A DNA stretch of 64,000 bases. Origin: Bacteroidales bacterium. Lineage in GTDB: Bacteria; Bacteroidota; Bacteroidia; Bacteroidales; P3. Below, in pieces: positions 17,101 to 24,828 of this stretch (positions are counted from its first letter, which is position 1; each line of letters begins with the position of its first letter). The position numbers were made by a program, and so were the translations under genes. A model generated the notes under the pieces. It saw only the letters and a list, made by a program, of their open reading frames with translations. It was not told where the DNA came from and did not search any database. The DNA lies in assembly GCA_017446745.1 (NCBI GenBank), contig JAFSQF010000023.1:1-64000 (forward strand), given 5' to 3'.

Positions 17101-17215
17101 GGATGTGGTTAGTGCAAGAAAAGGATTGGGGAATCCACACTAAACCATTATACCTAACCCAAGTTCACCCCTTGCTTAATCTAACCATCCTGTCTTGAGC
17201 GATTTGGCGCTTCGG
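17101..17215 (+). ncRNA. Candidate structured small RNA
   Basis: GGATG-tg-GTTAG (17101-17112) pairs with CTAACCATCC (17181-17190). Just inside, GCAAG (17114-17118) pairs with CTTGC (17171-17175), and GGATT-gggg-AATCC (17123-17136) forms a hairpin. A consensus promoter box ends at 17099, although the expected start would trim a few bases of the outer stem. It is not recognisable as tmRNA, RNase P RNA or SRP RNA. It may equally be a folded repeat. The 3' end is not defined. Confidence 0.25.
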
Positions 17216-17231
17216 GGTTTCATGTTTGGGT

Positions 17232-17313
17232 TTTTCGTTAAGCCGAATGCAGAGGGCAAATCACGAAGTGTTTGCACTATGCTGAGGCGAGAAAACGGCC
17301 CTTGAAAAGGAAC
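17232..17313 (-). repeat. Element B, copy 2
   Basis: Inverted relative to the copy nested at 175-243. It shares the ends (CCTTTTCAAGG and CGGCTTAACGAAAA) and the block TTTTCTCGCCTCAGCATA, but its central hairpin is longer and different (around GCAAATCACGAAGTGTTTGC). Confidence 0.6.
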
Positions 17314-17450
17314 AATATTTCATACGCTCTGGGTAGTACAAACCGACTTTTGCTATTTTGCAAACCAGGTATTATTATAGATCAACACTTTACAAATCTG
17401 ATTGGCTGAGAAATGCCCCCAAAAAAAATTTCAGGGTTGAACTTGGGCTA

Positions 17451-17517
17451 AATGGTCAATAATAGCGTTCATATTATTTTAACGGCAATTATAAGCAATT
17501 AACCAGCAATTATAATT
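17451..17517 (+). repeat. Element C, 5' partial copy
   Basis: It matches the left half of element C: GGTCAA, then AGCGTTCATATT, then AGCAATTA repeats. The right half is absent. Confidence 0.55.
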
Positions 17518-17543
17518 CAAGTATCGGGTTTTGCTGATGCATT

Positions 17544-17674
17544 GGCAAAGCTGGGAAGCTTTGCCTCCTACTGCAACGCTCAGAGGCGTTGGACACTACT
17601 GGGATGCACACGTACCAAACGGACACGGCAGGTGGCGCTGTTTCCTTTAGGAGGTCGGGCTTCCCAGCCCGACC
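17544..17674. repeat. Pair of REP-like hairpins in opposite orientation
   Basis: At 17544-17571 (minus sense) a 9-base-pair stem GGCAAAGCT/AGCTTTGCC with loop GGGA is followed by TCCTAC. At 17648-17674 (plus sense) TAGGA is followed by the stem GGTCGGGCT/AGCCCGACC with loop TCCC. The stems are unrelated in sequence while loop and foot are the same. With 16930-18117 this makes up most of the 1.2-kb gene-free stretch 16919-18139. Confidence 0.75.
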
Positions 17675-18023
17675 AATGCGCCGACAACCAGCGTCAAGGC
17701 TATTCTTCAGCAAAGGTCGAATAAGTAATAATTCATGAATTACATTCTGTTTTGTATTCTTGTTAATTATTTGATTTCATGATTGAAAGCAAACAAAAAT
17801 ATAGTCCAACAAATAAGCATCTTTGCTTATTTATGTTTCGTTGAGGTTCTGCCAAACCGGCCTGCTCAATAATATTTGTGTGGTCATAGAAATTACCATC
17901 CGACGAAAACTCAAAGTCTAAAACAGCCATTTAGGATTTACTAAGCTGTAATGTTGGCTAATTCATTTAAAGTAGCAGGTCTGGAATAAAAACGTATTGA
18001 GCGGTAGTGGGTTGTCCTGTTTT

Positions 18024-18117
18024 GGCAAAGCAGGGATGCTTCGACTCCTACATCTTGGCGAAGCAGGGATGCTTCGCCTCCTACATCGTGGCGAAGCAGG
18101 GATGCTTCGCCTCCTAC
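18024..18117 (-). repeat. Three tandem REP-like hairpins
   Basis: Copies at 18024-18051, 18057-18084 and 18090-18117 have stem GGCGAAGCA/TGCTTCGCC, loop GGGA and foot TCCTAC (GTAGGA in the other sense). The first copy has two stem changes. They lie 23 bases beyond the stop of the type IX cargo gene on its downstream side and could end or protect its mRNA. Confidence 0.8.
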
Positions 18118-18139
18118 ATGATTCGGCAGTGGGCAACCG

Positions 18140-20527
18140 CTAACGCAATAGCAAAACGGTTCCTTTGGTACGCTGAATATAATCCGGCATGCTGACCGTA
18201 CGGTATTCGACGAGATAGACATAGCAGCCTTGCATACACTTACGGCCCTCACGGGTGCCGTCCCAAAAGTCCGTAAGGCCATCGAAATCGGTAACCACCG
18301 CGCCACCGCGGTCGAAAATCCACACATGCATTTCGAGGATATAATTGCTGAAGATTTTGAAGACATTATTACTCTGCTCGTCGGGCATGAAGGCATTGGG
18401 AACCCAAAGCACGGCACTGTCCTGATGGTCCTCAAAGGGGCGCGGAATGATTTTGATGACCAGCCGTACCGTGCTGTCGCAGCCCTCGCTGGTCAACAGG
18501 GTGACAGTGGGCGAGACAGAGTCGTTATAATATTCTTCGCCATCTATCCACAGGAGGGTGTCGCCCTCATAAAGCCGCACATTGTCGATGGTTGAAGCCG
18601 AATGGTTTATGCTCACGATGCCCTTCACCAGACTGTCGCAGCCATCGACGGTATGCAGCGTCGCCATCAGAATGGTATCCCCCTCATAGTATCTAACGTC
18701 GTGGAAGACAAGGCTGTCGCAGCCAGCTATCGTCTGGATGGTCTGGCGGCTGCTATAGACATTGAGGTGCATCACGCGCAGGCTGTCGCATCCGTTGGCA
18801 GTAACGGTGTCGAAAGTATAGGTGCCAGCAGTGTCGCAAATCAGACCGTGCCAGACGAAGGACGAGTCGCACACCACGCTGTCGAAATCAATCTTCTTGT
18901 TGGGATGAATGATCACAACGCAGCGCACCGTATCGTCGGTCGGGAAACAAGCATCATTCACCGTTGCTATAGCTTTGATTTCCACCGTATCGGCCTCAGC
19001 GAAGTCAATCCTTAACGTGTCGCCATAAGAGTAGGACGAGCCGCTGAGGAACCACTGCGGCTGGTCGGTGCCTTCCTGCCTATGGGCCACAGCCTCCATA
19101 GTGCCGACGCACATCTCCACGGTATCACCGCTCACCACGTCCAGGCCGTTCACCGACAAGGTCAAGTTCAGTCGACGTGCTGCAAAACCCACGGCATAGC
19201 CATAGCCTTCGTTATACCCTATTCCATAGGCATGCGCAGTGAAGCCGCCACCGCCAATGCTCTGCAGCCGGTGCGCCCCCGGTCCAATATTAGCCCTCAC
19301 ATAGGAATACTCGGGGTTGTACGGAACGGCATTAAAATCGTTATCGGAGAAAGCCCCACCGTCCAGTCGGATATTGCCACAGTTCTCGGTGCGGGTGACG
19401 ATATTCACGTAATGGAACCTTGTCAACTGATTTTGAAAATTATAATTAACAAAAACAACATCGCGCAGCTGCTGCTCGAGCGGAGGGACGAGAATCATCG
19501 ATGGGTCGCCGTCGATATCATCAGCGCTTTTGCTGTGAACGTATATGTTCACCATGGAGGGTTTAGAGGTCACCACACGTCGTGCATAGGGATACCCTTC
19601 GATGCTGAAGCCATAGCTCTCGCCCCTATTGATACTTGCCACCCAATCGGGGCCCACAGTAATGTTGCAACTGTCCTCGAGCGAGGTAACCTTCACGTAG
19701 TCGCCCCGATGACGCATCGTCATCGTCACCACGTAGTTCTTTCCGCAATAGGCCATAGGCATACATTGTTCGAAAAGGTGGTCGCAATACTGGGCGTCAT
19801 CGTCAGGCACATAGGCGCACTCGTGTCCGCAAAACACAGCAATGGGCTTGCACTCGCGCGTTTTGATGACCGTGCCGCTGTAGTCGCCCCAGTTCGTAGC
19901 GCAGCGCAGCAGCAAGCATTGTCCGGCATTAAGCATGCGCCACCAGGGCTGCGTGTCAGAGCCCTCAGTGGTGTTGACCGTCACGGCCGTGGGAAAGATG
20001 TCGACGTAGGTGGAATCCTCCACGGCCACGAGCAGCACCTCCGAGCGATAGTATGTCCTCGACGACTGGAATGTCTGTATCATATATTCATCCTGAAGCA
20101 CGTTTGTGGGGAAAACATAGGTGGCATCGAACGATGCCGTCATGAAATTGCTGATATACACCGAAACGGTGTCGGTAGTCACCAGATGCAACCCCGTTTC
20201 CATAACAGTATTCGACAAATTATTATAGCACTGTTCACGATCCAGCCCGATCACCACACTTCCACCTGCCGGCACGCTGAAAGGCAAGCTCCATCCCGTA
20301 TTGGGATTGCTGATAGTTCCATTGCAATCGCGCAACCCCGTGACGGTGACACTAAACGTTGGCGACAGCCCTCCCTGCATGAACGAGAACCAAAAGTCGG
20401 TACCCATAGTCGACATCCCCTGCGCCAGCAACAAAGAATGCACAGAGCAAAACGTCATCAAGAGTGCCAAGACCCTGACAAACGACCTACGGCGTCCAGC
20501 GAATAGCGACAAGCGACACGAAAGCAT
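18140..20527 (-). CDS. Secreted type IX cargo protein with IgGFc-binding-like N-terminus
   Basis: A 795-residue protein with an N-terminal signal sequence (hydrophobic stretch about 18-36, ending LLLAQ). Residues about 40-440 look like the IgGFc-binding protein N-terminal region found in surface proteins (GTDFWFSFMQ, NLSNTVMETGLHLVTTDTVSVYISN, AVEDSTYVDIFPT). Then come cysteine-containing beta domains with a repeated GCDSL-type motif (CDSLRVMHLNVY, GCDSLVFHD, GCDSLVKGI, GCDSTVRLVIK). The last 85 or so residues (VPNAFMPDEQSNNVFKI...IFDRGG...WDGTREGR...GCYVYLVEYR) are a gliding-motility-associated (CHU_C) C-terminal domain, the type IX export signal. Surface adhesion or protein binding is inferred. 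Transcribed alone. Confidence 0.82.
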   Translation of the reverse strand: MLSCRLSLFAGRRRSFVRVLALLMTFCSVHSLLLAQGMSTMGTDFWFSFMQGGLSPTFSVTVTGLRDCNGTISNPNTGWSLPFSVPAGGSVVIGLDREQCYNNLSNTVMETGLHLVTTDTVSVYISNFMTASFDATYVFPTNVLQDEYMIQTFQSSRTYYRSEVLLVAVEDSTYVDIFPTAVTVNTTEGSDTQPWWRMLNAGQCLLLRCATNWGDYSGTVIKTRECKPIAVFCGHECAYVPDDDAQYCDHLFEQCMPMAYCGKNYVVTMTMRHRGDYVKVTSLEDSCNITVGPDWVASINRGESYGFSIEGYPYARRVVTSKPSMVNIYVHSKSADDIDGDPSMILVPPLEQQLRDVVFVNYNFQNQLTRFHYVNIVTRTENCGNIRLDGGAFSDNDFNAVPYNPEYSYVRANIGPGAHRLQSIGGGGFTAHAYGIGYNEGYGYAVGFAARRLNLTLSVNGLDVVSGDTVEMCVGTMEAVAHRQEGTDQPQWFLSGSSYSYGDTLRIDFAEADTVEIKAIATVNDACFPTDDTVRCVVIIHPNKKIDFDSVVCDSSFVWHGLICDTAGTYTFDTVTANGCDSLRVMHLNVYSSRQTIQTIAGCDSLVFHDVRYYEGDTILMATLHTVDGCDSLVKGIVSINHSASTIDNVRLYEGDTLLWIDGEEYYNDSVSPTVTLLTSEGCDSTVRLVIKIIPRPFEDHQDSAVLWVPNAFMPDEQSNNVFKIFSNYILEMHVWIFDRGGAVVTDFDGLTDFWDGTREGRKCMQGCYVYLVEYRTVSMPDYIQRTKGTVLLLR

Positions 20528-20587
20528 TTGTTGACAGTTGAATTGTTTTAATTGTTAAGTAACAATAAAAGAATAAAGTATAAGACA

Positions 20588-20634
20588 AAGGCTCAGAGAG
20601 CCTTACTCTCAATAACCCCTCAGGTAGTGTGGTG
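20588..20634 (+). repeat. Triloop hairpin repeat
   Basis: AAGGCTC-AGA-GAGCCTT (20588-20604) is followed by ACTCTCAATAACCCC and a degenerate second hairpin. It has the same layout as 22707-22753, but the stem sequence differs. Confidence 0.65.
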
Positions 20635-20685
20635 TTTTACAAAATGCAAAAATAAGCTTTTTTTCACTATTCTGCAAAAAATACC

Positions 20686-20693
20686 TATCTTTG
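20686..20693 (+). promoter_or_regulatory. -7 box TATCTTTG for the first C1B peptidase
   Basis: Exact TAnnTTTG match 80 bases before the ATG at 20773, giving an A-rich leader of about 70 bases. Confidence 0.7.
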
Positions 20694-20772
20694 TGCGTTC
20701 ATAAAGAGGCAAAAAAACAGCCACAAAATATATTAATCATATAGATATCAATAAAATAAACATATCATCAAT

Positions 20773-22233
20773 ATGAAGAAAAAAATTGTCATTGTCGCCT
20801 GTCTGCTCCTTGCCGCCGGAGCCATGCAGGCCCAGAAAAACAAAAATGCCACACCCACATCAGGAGGTCGGGACGTTCCCGGACAGGCACAGGTAGAACG
20901 TGGCGGCATCAGCAGCGACATGATGCTGCAAATAAAGAAGTCCTATGGCTCCAACGCCTCTGACAAAGCGTTGCGCAACATCCTCGTGACCCAGAGCCCC
21001 GCGAAGCTTGCCATGAACTATGAGAACGCCACCAAGTTCGATTCGCACTTCTCCAACAGGGTGGTTTCCAAGGCCGTCACCGACCAGAAAAGCAGTGGGC
21101 GCTGCTGGATGTTCACCGGCATGAACGTGATGCGCAACAAAGCCATACGCCAGCACGACCTGCCCGCCGACTTTCAGTTCTCGCAGGCCTACACCTTTTT
21201 CTACGACCAGCTGGAGAAGAGCAACCTCTTCCTGCAGGCCATCATCGACACCTGGCAGAAACCCATGACCGACCAGGAGGTGGAATGGCTTTTCAAGAAC
21301 CCCATAGGCGATGGCGGCCAGTTCACCGGCATAGCCAACCTAACAGACAAATACGGCCTCGTGCCCTCCGACGTGATGCCCGAGACCTACAACACCAACA
21401 ACACCAGCAGCATCAGCAACCTGCTTAGCCTCAAGTTGCGCGAGTTCGGCCTCGAGCTGCGCGAGATGGCCGCCCAGAAAGGCATGAACGCCACCAAGCT
21501 GCAAAGCCGCAAGACCGAGATGCTGGGCACCATCTACCGTATGCTGGTCCTGACTATGGGCGAGCCTCCGGCGGAGTTCACCTGGACCCACCGCAACGCC
21601 AAAGGCGAGGTGGTCAGCACCGAAAGCTACACTCCGAAGTCGTTCTACGAGAAATACGCCAAACAGGACTTCTCGAAATACTACATGGTGATGAACGACC
21701 CCACACGCGAATACTACAAAGTCTACGAAATACAGTACGACCGCCACGTCTACGACGGCCAGAACTGGCGCTATATCAACCTGCCCATGAACGAGATAGC
21801 CCCCATGTGCATCGCCAGCATCAAAGACAGCACGATGATGTATTTCAGCTGCGACGTAGGCAAATTCCTCGACCGCGAGAAAGGCTTCATGGACCCCGCC
21901 AACTACGACTATGCCTCGCTTATGGGCACCACCTTCGGAATGGACAAGAAGCAACGCGTCAGCACCTTCGCCAGCGGCAGCAGCCATGCCATGACCCTCT
22001 GTGCCGTAGACCTCGACAAGGAGGGCAAACCCCTGAAATGGATGGTGGAGAACAGCTGGGGTCCCAACTACGGCTATCAAGGCAACCTGATCATGAGCAA
22101 CGAATGGTTCAACGAGTACATGTTCCGAGTGGTGCTTGAGGAGAAATACATCCCCGAGAATATACGCAGCCTGCTAAGCCAGAAGCCGATAATGCTCCCC
22201 GCCTGGGATCCTATGTTCAGCCCGGAGCAGTGA
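20773..22233 (+). CDS. Secreted C1B cysteine peptidase (aminopeptidase C / bleomycin hydrolase type)
   Basis: A 486-residue papain-fold peptidase. The catalytic triad is visible: Cys111 in SSGRCWMF, His405 in GSSHAMTL, Asn427 in VENSWGPNYG, with the expected Gln upstream (DQKSSGRC). Cytoplasmic PepC proteins lack a leader; this one starts with a signal peptide (1-20, AGAMQAQ), so it acts in the periplasm or outside. Residues 31-37 (TSGGRDV) sit on DNA resembling the AGGAGGTCGGG repeats. It has its own promoter and a strong terminator, so it is a single-gene unit. A paralogue is at 60574-61839. Confidence 0.92.
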   Translation: MKKKIVIVACLLLAAGAMQAQKNKNATPTSGGRDVPGQAQVERGGISSDMMLQIKKSYGSNASDKALRNILVTQSPAKLAMNYENATKFDSHFSNRVVSKAVTDQKSSGRCWMFTGMNVMRNKAIRQHDLPADFQFSQAYTFFYDQLEKSNLFLQAIIDTWQKPMTDQEVEWLFKNPIGDGGQFTGIANLTDKYGLVPSDVMPETYNTNNTSSISNLLSLKLREFGLELREMAAQKGMNATKLQSRKTEMLGTIYRMLVLTMGEPPAEFTWTHRNAKGEVVSTESYTPKSFYEKYAKQDFSKYYMVMNDPTREYYKVYEIQYDRHVYDGQNWRYINLPMNEIAPMCIASIKDSTMMYFSCDVGKFLDREKGFMDPANYDYASLMGTTFGMDKKQRVSTFASGSSHAMTLCAVDLDKEGKPLKWMVENSWGPNYGYQGNLIMSNEWFNEYMFRVVLEEKYIPENIRSLLSQKPIMLPAWDPMFSPEQ

Positions 22234-22256
22234 CGACAATCAAAACAACATAAAAC

Positions 22257-22285
22257 AAGGCGAAGCCCTAAGCTTCGCCTTTTTT
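22257..22285 (+). terminator. Rho-independent terminator of the C1B peptidase gene
   Basis: A 10-base-pair perfect stem, AAGGCGAAGC/GCTTCGCCTT, with loop CCTAA and a T run at 22280-22285, 24 bases after the stop codon. Confidence 0.9.
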
Positions 22286-22314
22286 ATTAAGCAATAATTA
22301 AAAGAAAGTTGATA

Positions 22315-22460
22315 AGTGACTGACCTAAATTAACTTTCATTTTCTTTGAACAGCAATTACCATAAATGACCAGCAATTACCATAAATAACATTTATAGAA
22401 CGTGAATGCCGGTAAATGCAGGTGAATTATCATAAATGTCAATTAAAATTGACCGGTTAC
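22315..22460 (+). repeat. Element C, full copy
   Basis: It runs from AGTGACTGACCTAAATT to AAATTGACCGGTTACTTA with inverted ends and AGCAATTACCATAAAT direct repeats. It is nearly identical to 63000-63148. The gene-free stretch 22234-23059 holds the terminator, elements C and A, triloop hairpins and a tandem repeat. Confidence 0.75.
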
Positions 22461-22461
22461 T

Positions 22462-22680
22462 TACAATCTGGTAGGCGCAAAAAAAAATTAAAACGATAGT
22501 GTTTATGCGTCGTGGTACGCGGGCGTCCTCGCCTGCGATTTGAACACAAATCTCTCGAATTACACGAATGCTTATTTTGTCTACGAATTAGCACGAATTA
22601 GCACGAATTTTCAGGCCAGGAAACGTCAAATGTAGGAAACGATTATTCGCAAGCGAAATGAATTCACACGAATTTAGTGA
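22462..22680 (+). repeat. Element A, rearranged copy with a REP-like hairpin inside
   Basis: It starts CAATCTGGTAGGCGCAAAAA as in other A copies, then carries a GGTACGC-type REP-like unit at 22514-22539 (stem around GCGGGCG/CGCCTGC), then resumes with CTACGAATTAGCACGAATTA and GCGAAATGAATTCACACGAA. The middle block is lost. Confidence 0.6.
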
Positions 22681-22706
22681 CAATGAAAAAATAAGGTGAT
22701 ACAATA

Positions 22707-22792
22707 AAGCCCTGGAGGGGCTTACTCTCATTAACCCCGCACATAGTGTGGGGCTGTTGACAACCAATATTCTATGCGTTTCGTAGAAACGC
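22707..22792 (+). repeat. Three consecutive triloop hairpins
   Basis: AAGCCCT-GGA-GGGGCTT (22707-22723), CCCCGCAC-ATA-GTGTGGGG (22735-22753) and GCGTTTC-GTA-GAAACGC (22776-22792), joined by ACTCTCATTAA and TTGACAACCAATATT. Each stem is different, and loops stay at three bases. Confidence 0.7.
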
Positions 22793-22835
22793 GCTCTCAT
22801 TTTATCCATCATATTACCTTATTTTTTTATCCTTA

Positions 22836-22990
22836 CTGAACGGGATCCCCTACGGGGATTGTGAGAGGTGTGGGGGTGAACGGTGGCTATTGAACGGGAT
22901 CCCCTACGGGGATTGTGAGAGGTGGGGGGGGTGAACGGTGGCTATTGAACGGGATCCCCTACGGGGATTGTGAGAGGTGGGGGGCTCACT
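22836..22990. repeat. Three-copy tandem repeat, unit 54-55 bases
   Basis: The unit holds GGGATCCCCTACGGGGATTG (hairpin with loop TAC, or GTA on the other strand), GTGAGAGGTG, a G run and TGAACGGTGGCTATTGAAC. Copies start at 22842, 22897 and 22951. The G runs differ in length (5, 7 or more), as expected from slippage. Confidence 0.85.
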
Positions 22991-23059
22991 CTGACAGAAT
23001 ATCGTTACACCTTATTATTTTTACTGTATTAAGTAACCTCACTATTCACCATTCACCAT

Positions 23060-23839
23060 TCACCTTCTAAGCCATTCGTAGCGCTCGTCGTCAGACATCT
23101 GCTCTATGGCGTAGCGCAGCGTGGTGCGGTGCATCTCATGAGCATGGCTGCTAAGGAAATCGCGCAGAAGGTCCATCGATACACGCTTGCCCATTTCGCG
23201 CAACATCCAGCCGACGGCTTTGTGCATCAAATCGTGTGGATGATGCAGATGAATCTCGGCATAACGCAGGCACCACGAAGGATCGCCCTGCTGCGATGTT
23301 TTCCAGGTGCACACCATGCTCATCCGTTGCCGCCATAAGTTATCGCTATATGCCAGTTCGTCGACAACATGAATTTTATGGTCGATGTGTTGCCCTACTT
23401 CTCCTCCTCCTATGCAAGTGGGCAGCAGTAGCCAATGCCCCAATATTTTATGCACAGAAAGGTCCACCAGATCCCAATTGTTGGCGCGTTCGGCATAACG
23501 AAGATAGAGCAACAGTATCTCATCGCGAAGGCGGATGGCCTCAAGATTGTCCTCCTTGCTTTTTACAGACTGTTTCTCAAAATGATACACCAACAACAAA
23601 AAGCCACAGAGGCGCACCTCATGCCAAGGGCTCATCAGTAACTCGGGAACTTCATCAAGCTCGGTCTCTTTTGCCACGGCCTTCACCACCTCGCGTGTCT
23701 GCGGCACTTTCAGGCCCAAAAATTCGTCGCCATGGCCGTATTGTCCCGGAGCTGTTTTGAAGAAACGCATCAGGTTGGCTCGCTGCACGTCGTCGCGTTG
23801 CGACTCCATATATGTAATTATTTCTCTGGCTGTGAACAT
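23060..23839 (-). CDS. AlkD-like DNA alkylation repair protein
   Basis: A 259-residue HEAT-like repeat protein of the DNA alkylation repair (AlkD) family, glycosylases that remove bulky or positively charged alkyl-purines. Seen: FLGLKVPQTREVVKAVAKE, EVRLCGFLLLVY, AERANNWDLVDLSVHKILGHWLL (the conserved NWDLVD segment), and HDLMHKAVGWMLREMGKR. I start at ATG 23839 (MFTAREI); a longer TTG-started frame adds only five residues. The stop codon lies in a CACCATT minisatellite. An Ogt-like repair gene lies 3.3 kb away. Confidence 0.88.
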   Translation of the reverse strand: MFTAREIITYMESQRDDVQRANLMRFFKTAPGQYGHGDEFLGLKVPQTREVVKAVAKETELDEVPELLMSPWHEVRLCGFLLLVYHFEKQSVKSKEDNLEAIRLRDEILLLYLRYAERANNWDLVDLSVHKILGHWLLLPTCIGGGEVGQHIDHKIHVVDELAYSDNLWRQRMSMVCTWKTSQQGDPSWCLRYAEIHLHHPHDLMHKAVGWMLREMGKRVSMDLLRDFLSSHAHEMHRTTLRYAIEQMSDDERYEWLRR

Positions 23840-23857
23840 TATGATTAATAACAATTT

Positions 23858-23915
23858 GGTACGCGGGCGTCCCCGCCTGCGATGCGTCTGGTACGCGGGC
23901 GTCCCCGCCTGCGAT
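23858..23915 (+). repeat. Two tandem REP-like units (GGTACGC type)
   Basis: Two identical 26-base copies at 23858-23883 and 23890-23915. Each starts GGTACGCGGGCG, has loop TCCC and ends CGCCTGCGAT. They fill the gap between the divergent alkD-like and ybaK genes. Confidence 0.8.
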
Positions 23916-23992
23916 ATTTACTAATAACGCGCTCCTATTATAATTATTATGTAAAAGGACAATATATTGTAGCTTTCATCGTTATTGTCCAC

Positions 23993-24472
23993 ATGAAAGC
24001 AACGAAGAAAACCAATGCCGCACGGATACTCGACCAACTGAAAATCAGCTACGAACTCATACCTTACGAGGTTGACGAAAGCGACCTTGGAGCGGCACAT
24101 ATTGCCGAGCAGCTGGGGCAACCCATCGAACGGCTGTTCAAGACCTTAGTGCTGCGCGGTGACCGGAGCGGACTGACGGTATGCGTGGTGCCAGGTGCCG
24201 AAGAGGTGGACTTGAAGAAAGCCGCCCGTGCCACGGGGAACAAGAAAATAGAGATGATACACGTAAAAGAATTGCTGCCCCTCACCGGCTACATTCGCGG
24301 CGGATGCTCGCCCATCGGAATGAAGAAACCCCTGCCCACCTGGTTTCATGAAAGCATCATGAACTACGACACCGTCTATTGCAGTGCCGGCCAACGAGGA
24401 CTGCAGTTCCGTCTGGCTCCTGCCGACCTGGTGCGTGCGGCTCACGGGAAGCTGGCCGACCTCATATCATGA
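23993..24472 (+). CDS. ybaK: Cys-tRNA(Pro) deacylase, YbaK family
   Basis: A 159-residue protein from ATG 23993 (MKATKKTNAARILDQ), the usual size. YbaK hydrolyses Cys-tRNA(Pro) formed by prolyl-tRNA synthetase errors. Family features: the early YELIPYEV, then EQLGQPIERLFKTLVLRGD with the conserved Lys, VCVVPGAEEVDLKKAARA, GYIRGGCSPIGMKK and the final SAGQRGLQFRLAPADL. A longer in-frame reading runs back into the REP-like units and is not used. No operon partner. Confidence 0.92.
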   Translation: MKATKKTNAARILDQLKISYELIPYEVDESDLGAAHIAEQLGQPIERLFKTLVLRGDRSGLTVCVVPGAEEVDLKKAARATGNKKIEMIHVKELLPLTGYIRGGCSPIGMKKPLPTWFHESIMNYDTVYCSAGQRGLQFRLAPADLVRAAHGKLADLIS

Positions 24473-24492
24473 ACATTAAGCAATAATTAAAT

Positions 24493-24570
24493 AAGTAAAC
24501 GGTCAAAATTAGCGCTCATATTCTTTTAGCAGCAATTATCAGCAATTATCAGCAATTAACAGCAATTTTT
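24493..24570 (+). repeat. Element C, 5' partial copy abutting a start codon
   Basis: It matches the left part of element C (AAGTAAACGGTCAAAATTAGC, TTTTAGCAGCAATTATCAGC). It ends 8 bases before the ATG at 24578, so the element provides most of that gene's leader. Confidence 0.6.
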
Positions 24571-24577
24571 ATAAAAC

Positions 24578-24808
24578 ATGAAGCAAGACGAGATTTGGAC
24601 AAAGCACTGGCAACAGATAAAGAAGCATATCGAGACATACCACCGCCGACCCTCGAAATATCGCGATGAAGAGAGGAGCATGCACTCGTGGTGGAAACAA
24701 CAGAAAAAACTGTTGAATGCCGACAAACTTTCACCCGAACGCGCCGAACGTTTCAAAGAGCTCATGATGCTTGGCGAACAATACCATCATCTGAACCAAT
24801 ACAAATAG
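24578..24808 (+). CDS. Small protein with a helicase-associated (HA) type domain
   Basis: A 76-residue protein that is a single helical module: W-x(3)-W start, HIETYHRRPSKYRDEERSMHSWWKQQKKLLNADKLSPERAERFKELMMLG. This is the W...Y...P...L..W...Q...L.....F..L pattern of the helicase-associated domain, a small putative nucleic-acid-binding helical bundle usually found as tandem copies. Here it stands alone with no helicase. It is followed after 20 bases by a membrane-anchored protein on the same strand and may be co-transcribed with it. Confidence 0.65.
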   Translation: MKQDEIWTKHWQQIKKHIETYHRRPSKYRDEERSMHSWWKQQKKLLNADKLSPERAERFKELMMLGEQYHHLNQYK

Positions 24809-24828
24809 GTCTCCCCTATTTCATCACC

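Noticed and set aside
17401..17460. tmRNA-like segment (GGTTGAACTTGGGCTAA)
   Set aside because: No tRNA-like acceptor pairing or tag frame around it.
20862..20890. REP-like unit in the first C1B peptidase gene (AGGAGGTCGGGACGTTCCCG)
   Set aside because: The foot and first arm resemble the family, but the second arm does not pair as expected; kept only as a remark in that gene entry.
22836..22990. CRISPR array
   Set aside because: The three units are contiguous tandem repeats with no unique spacers, and there are no cas genes.
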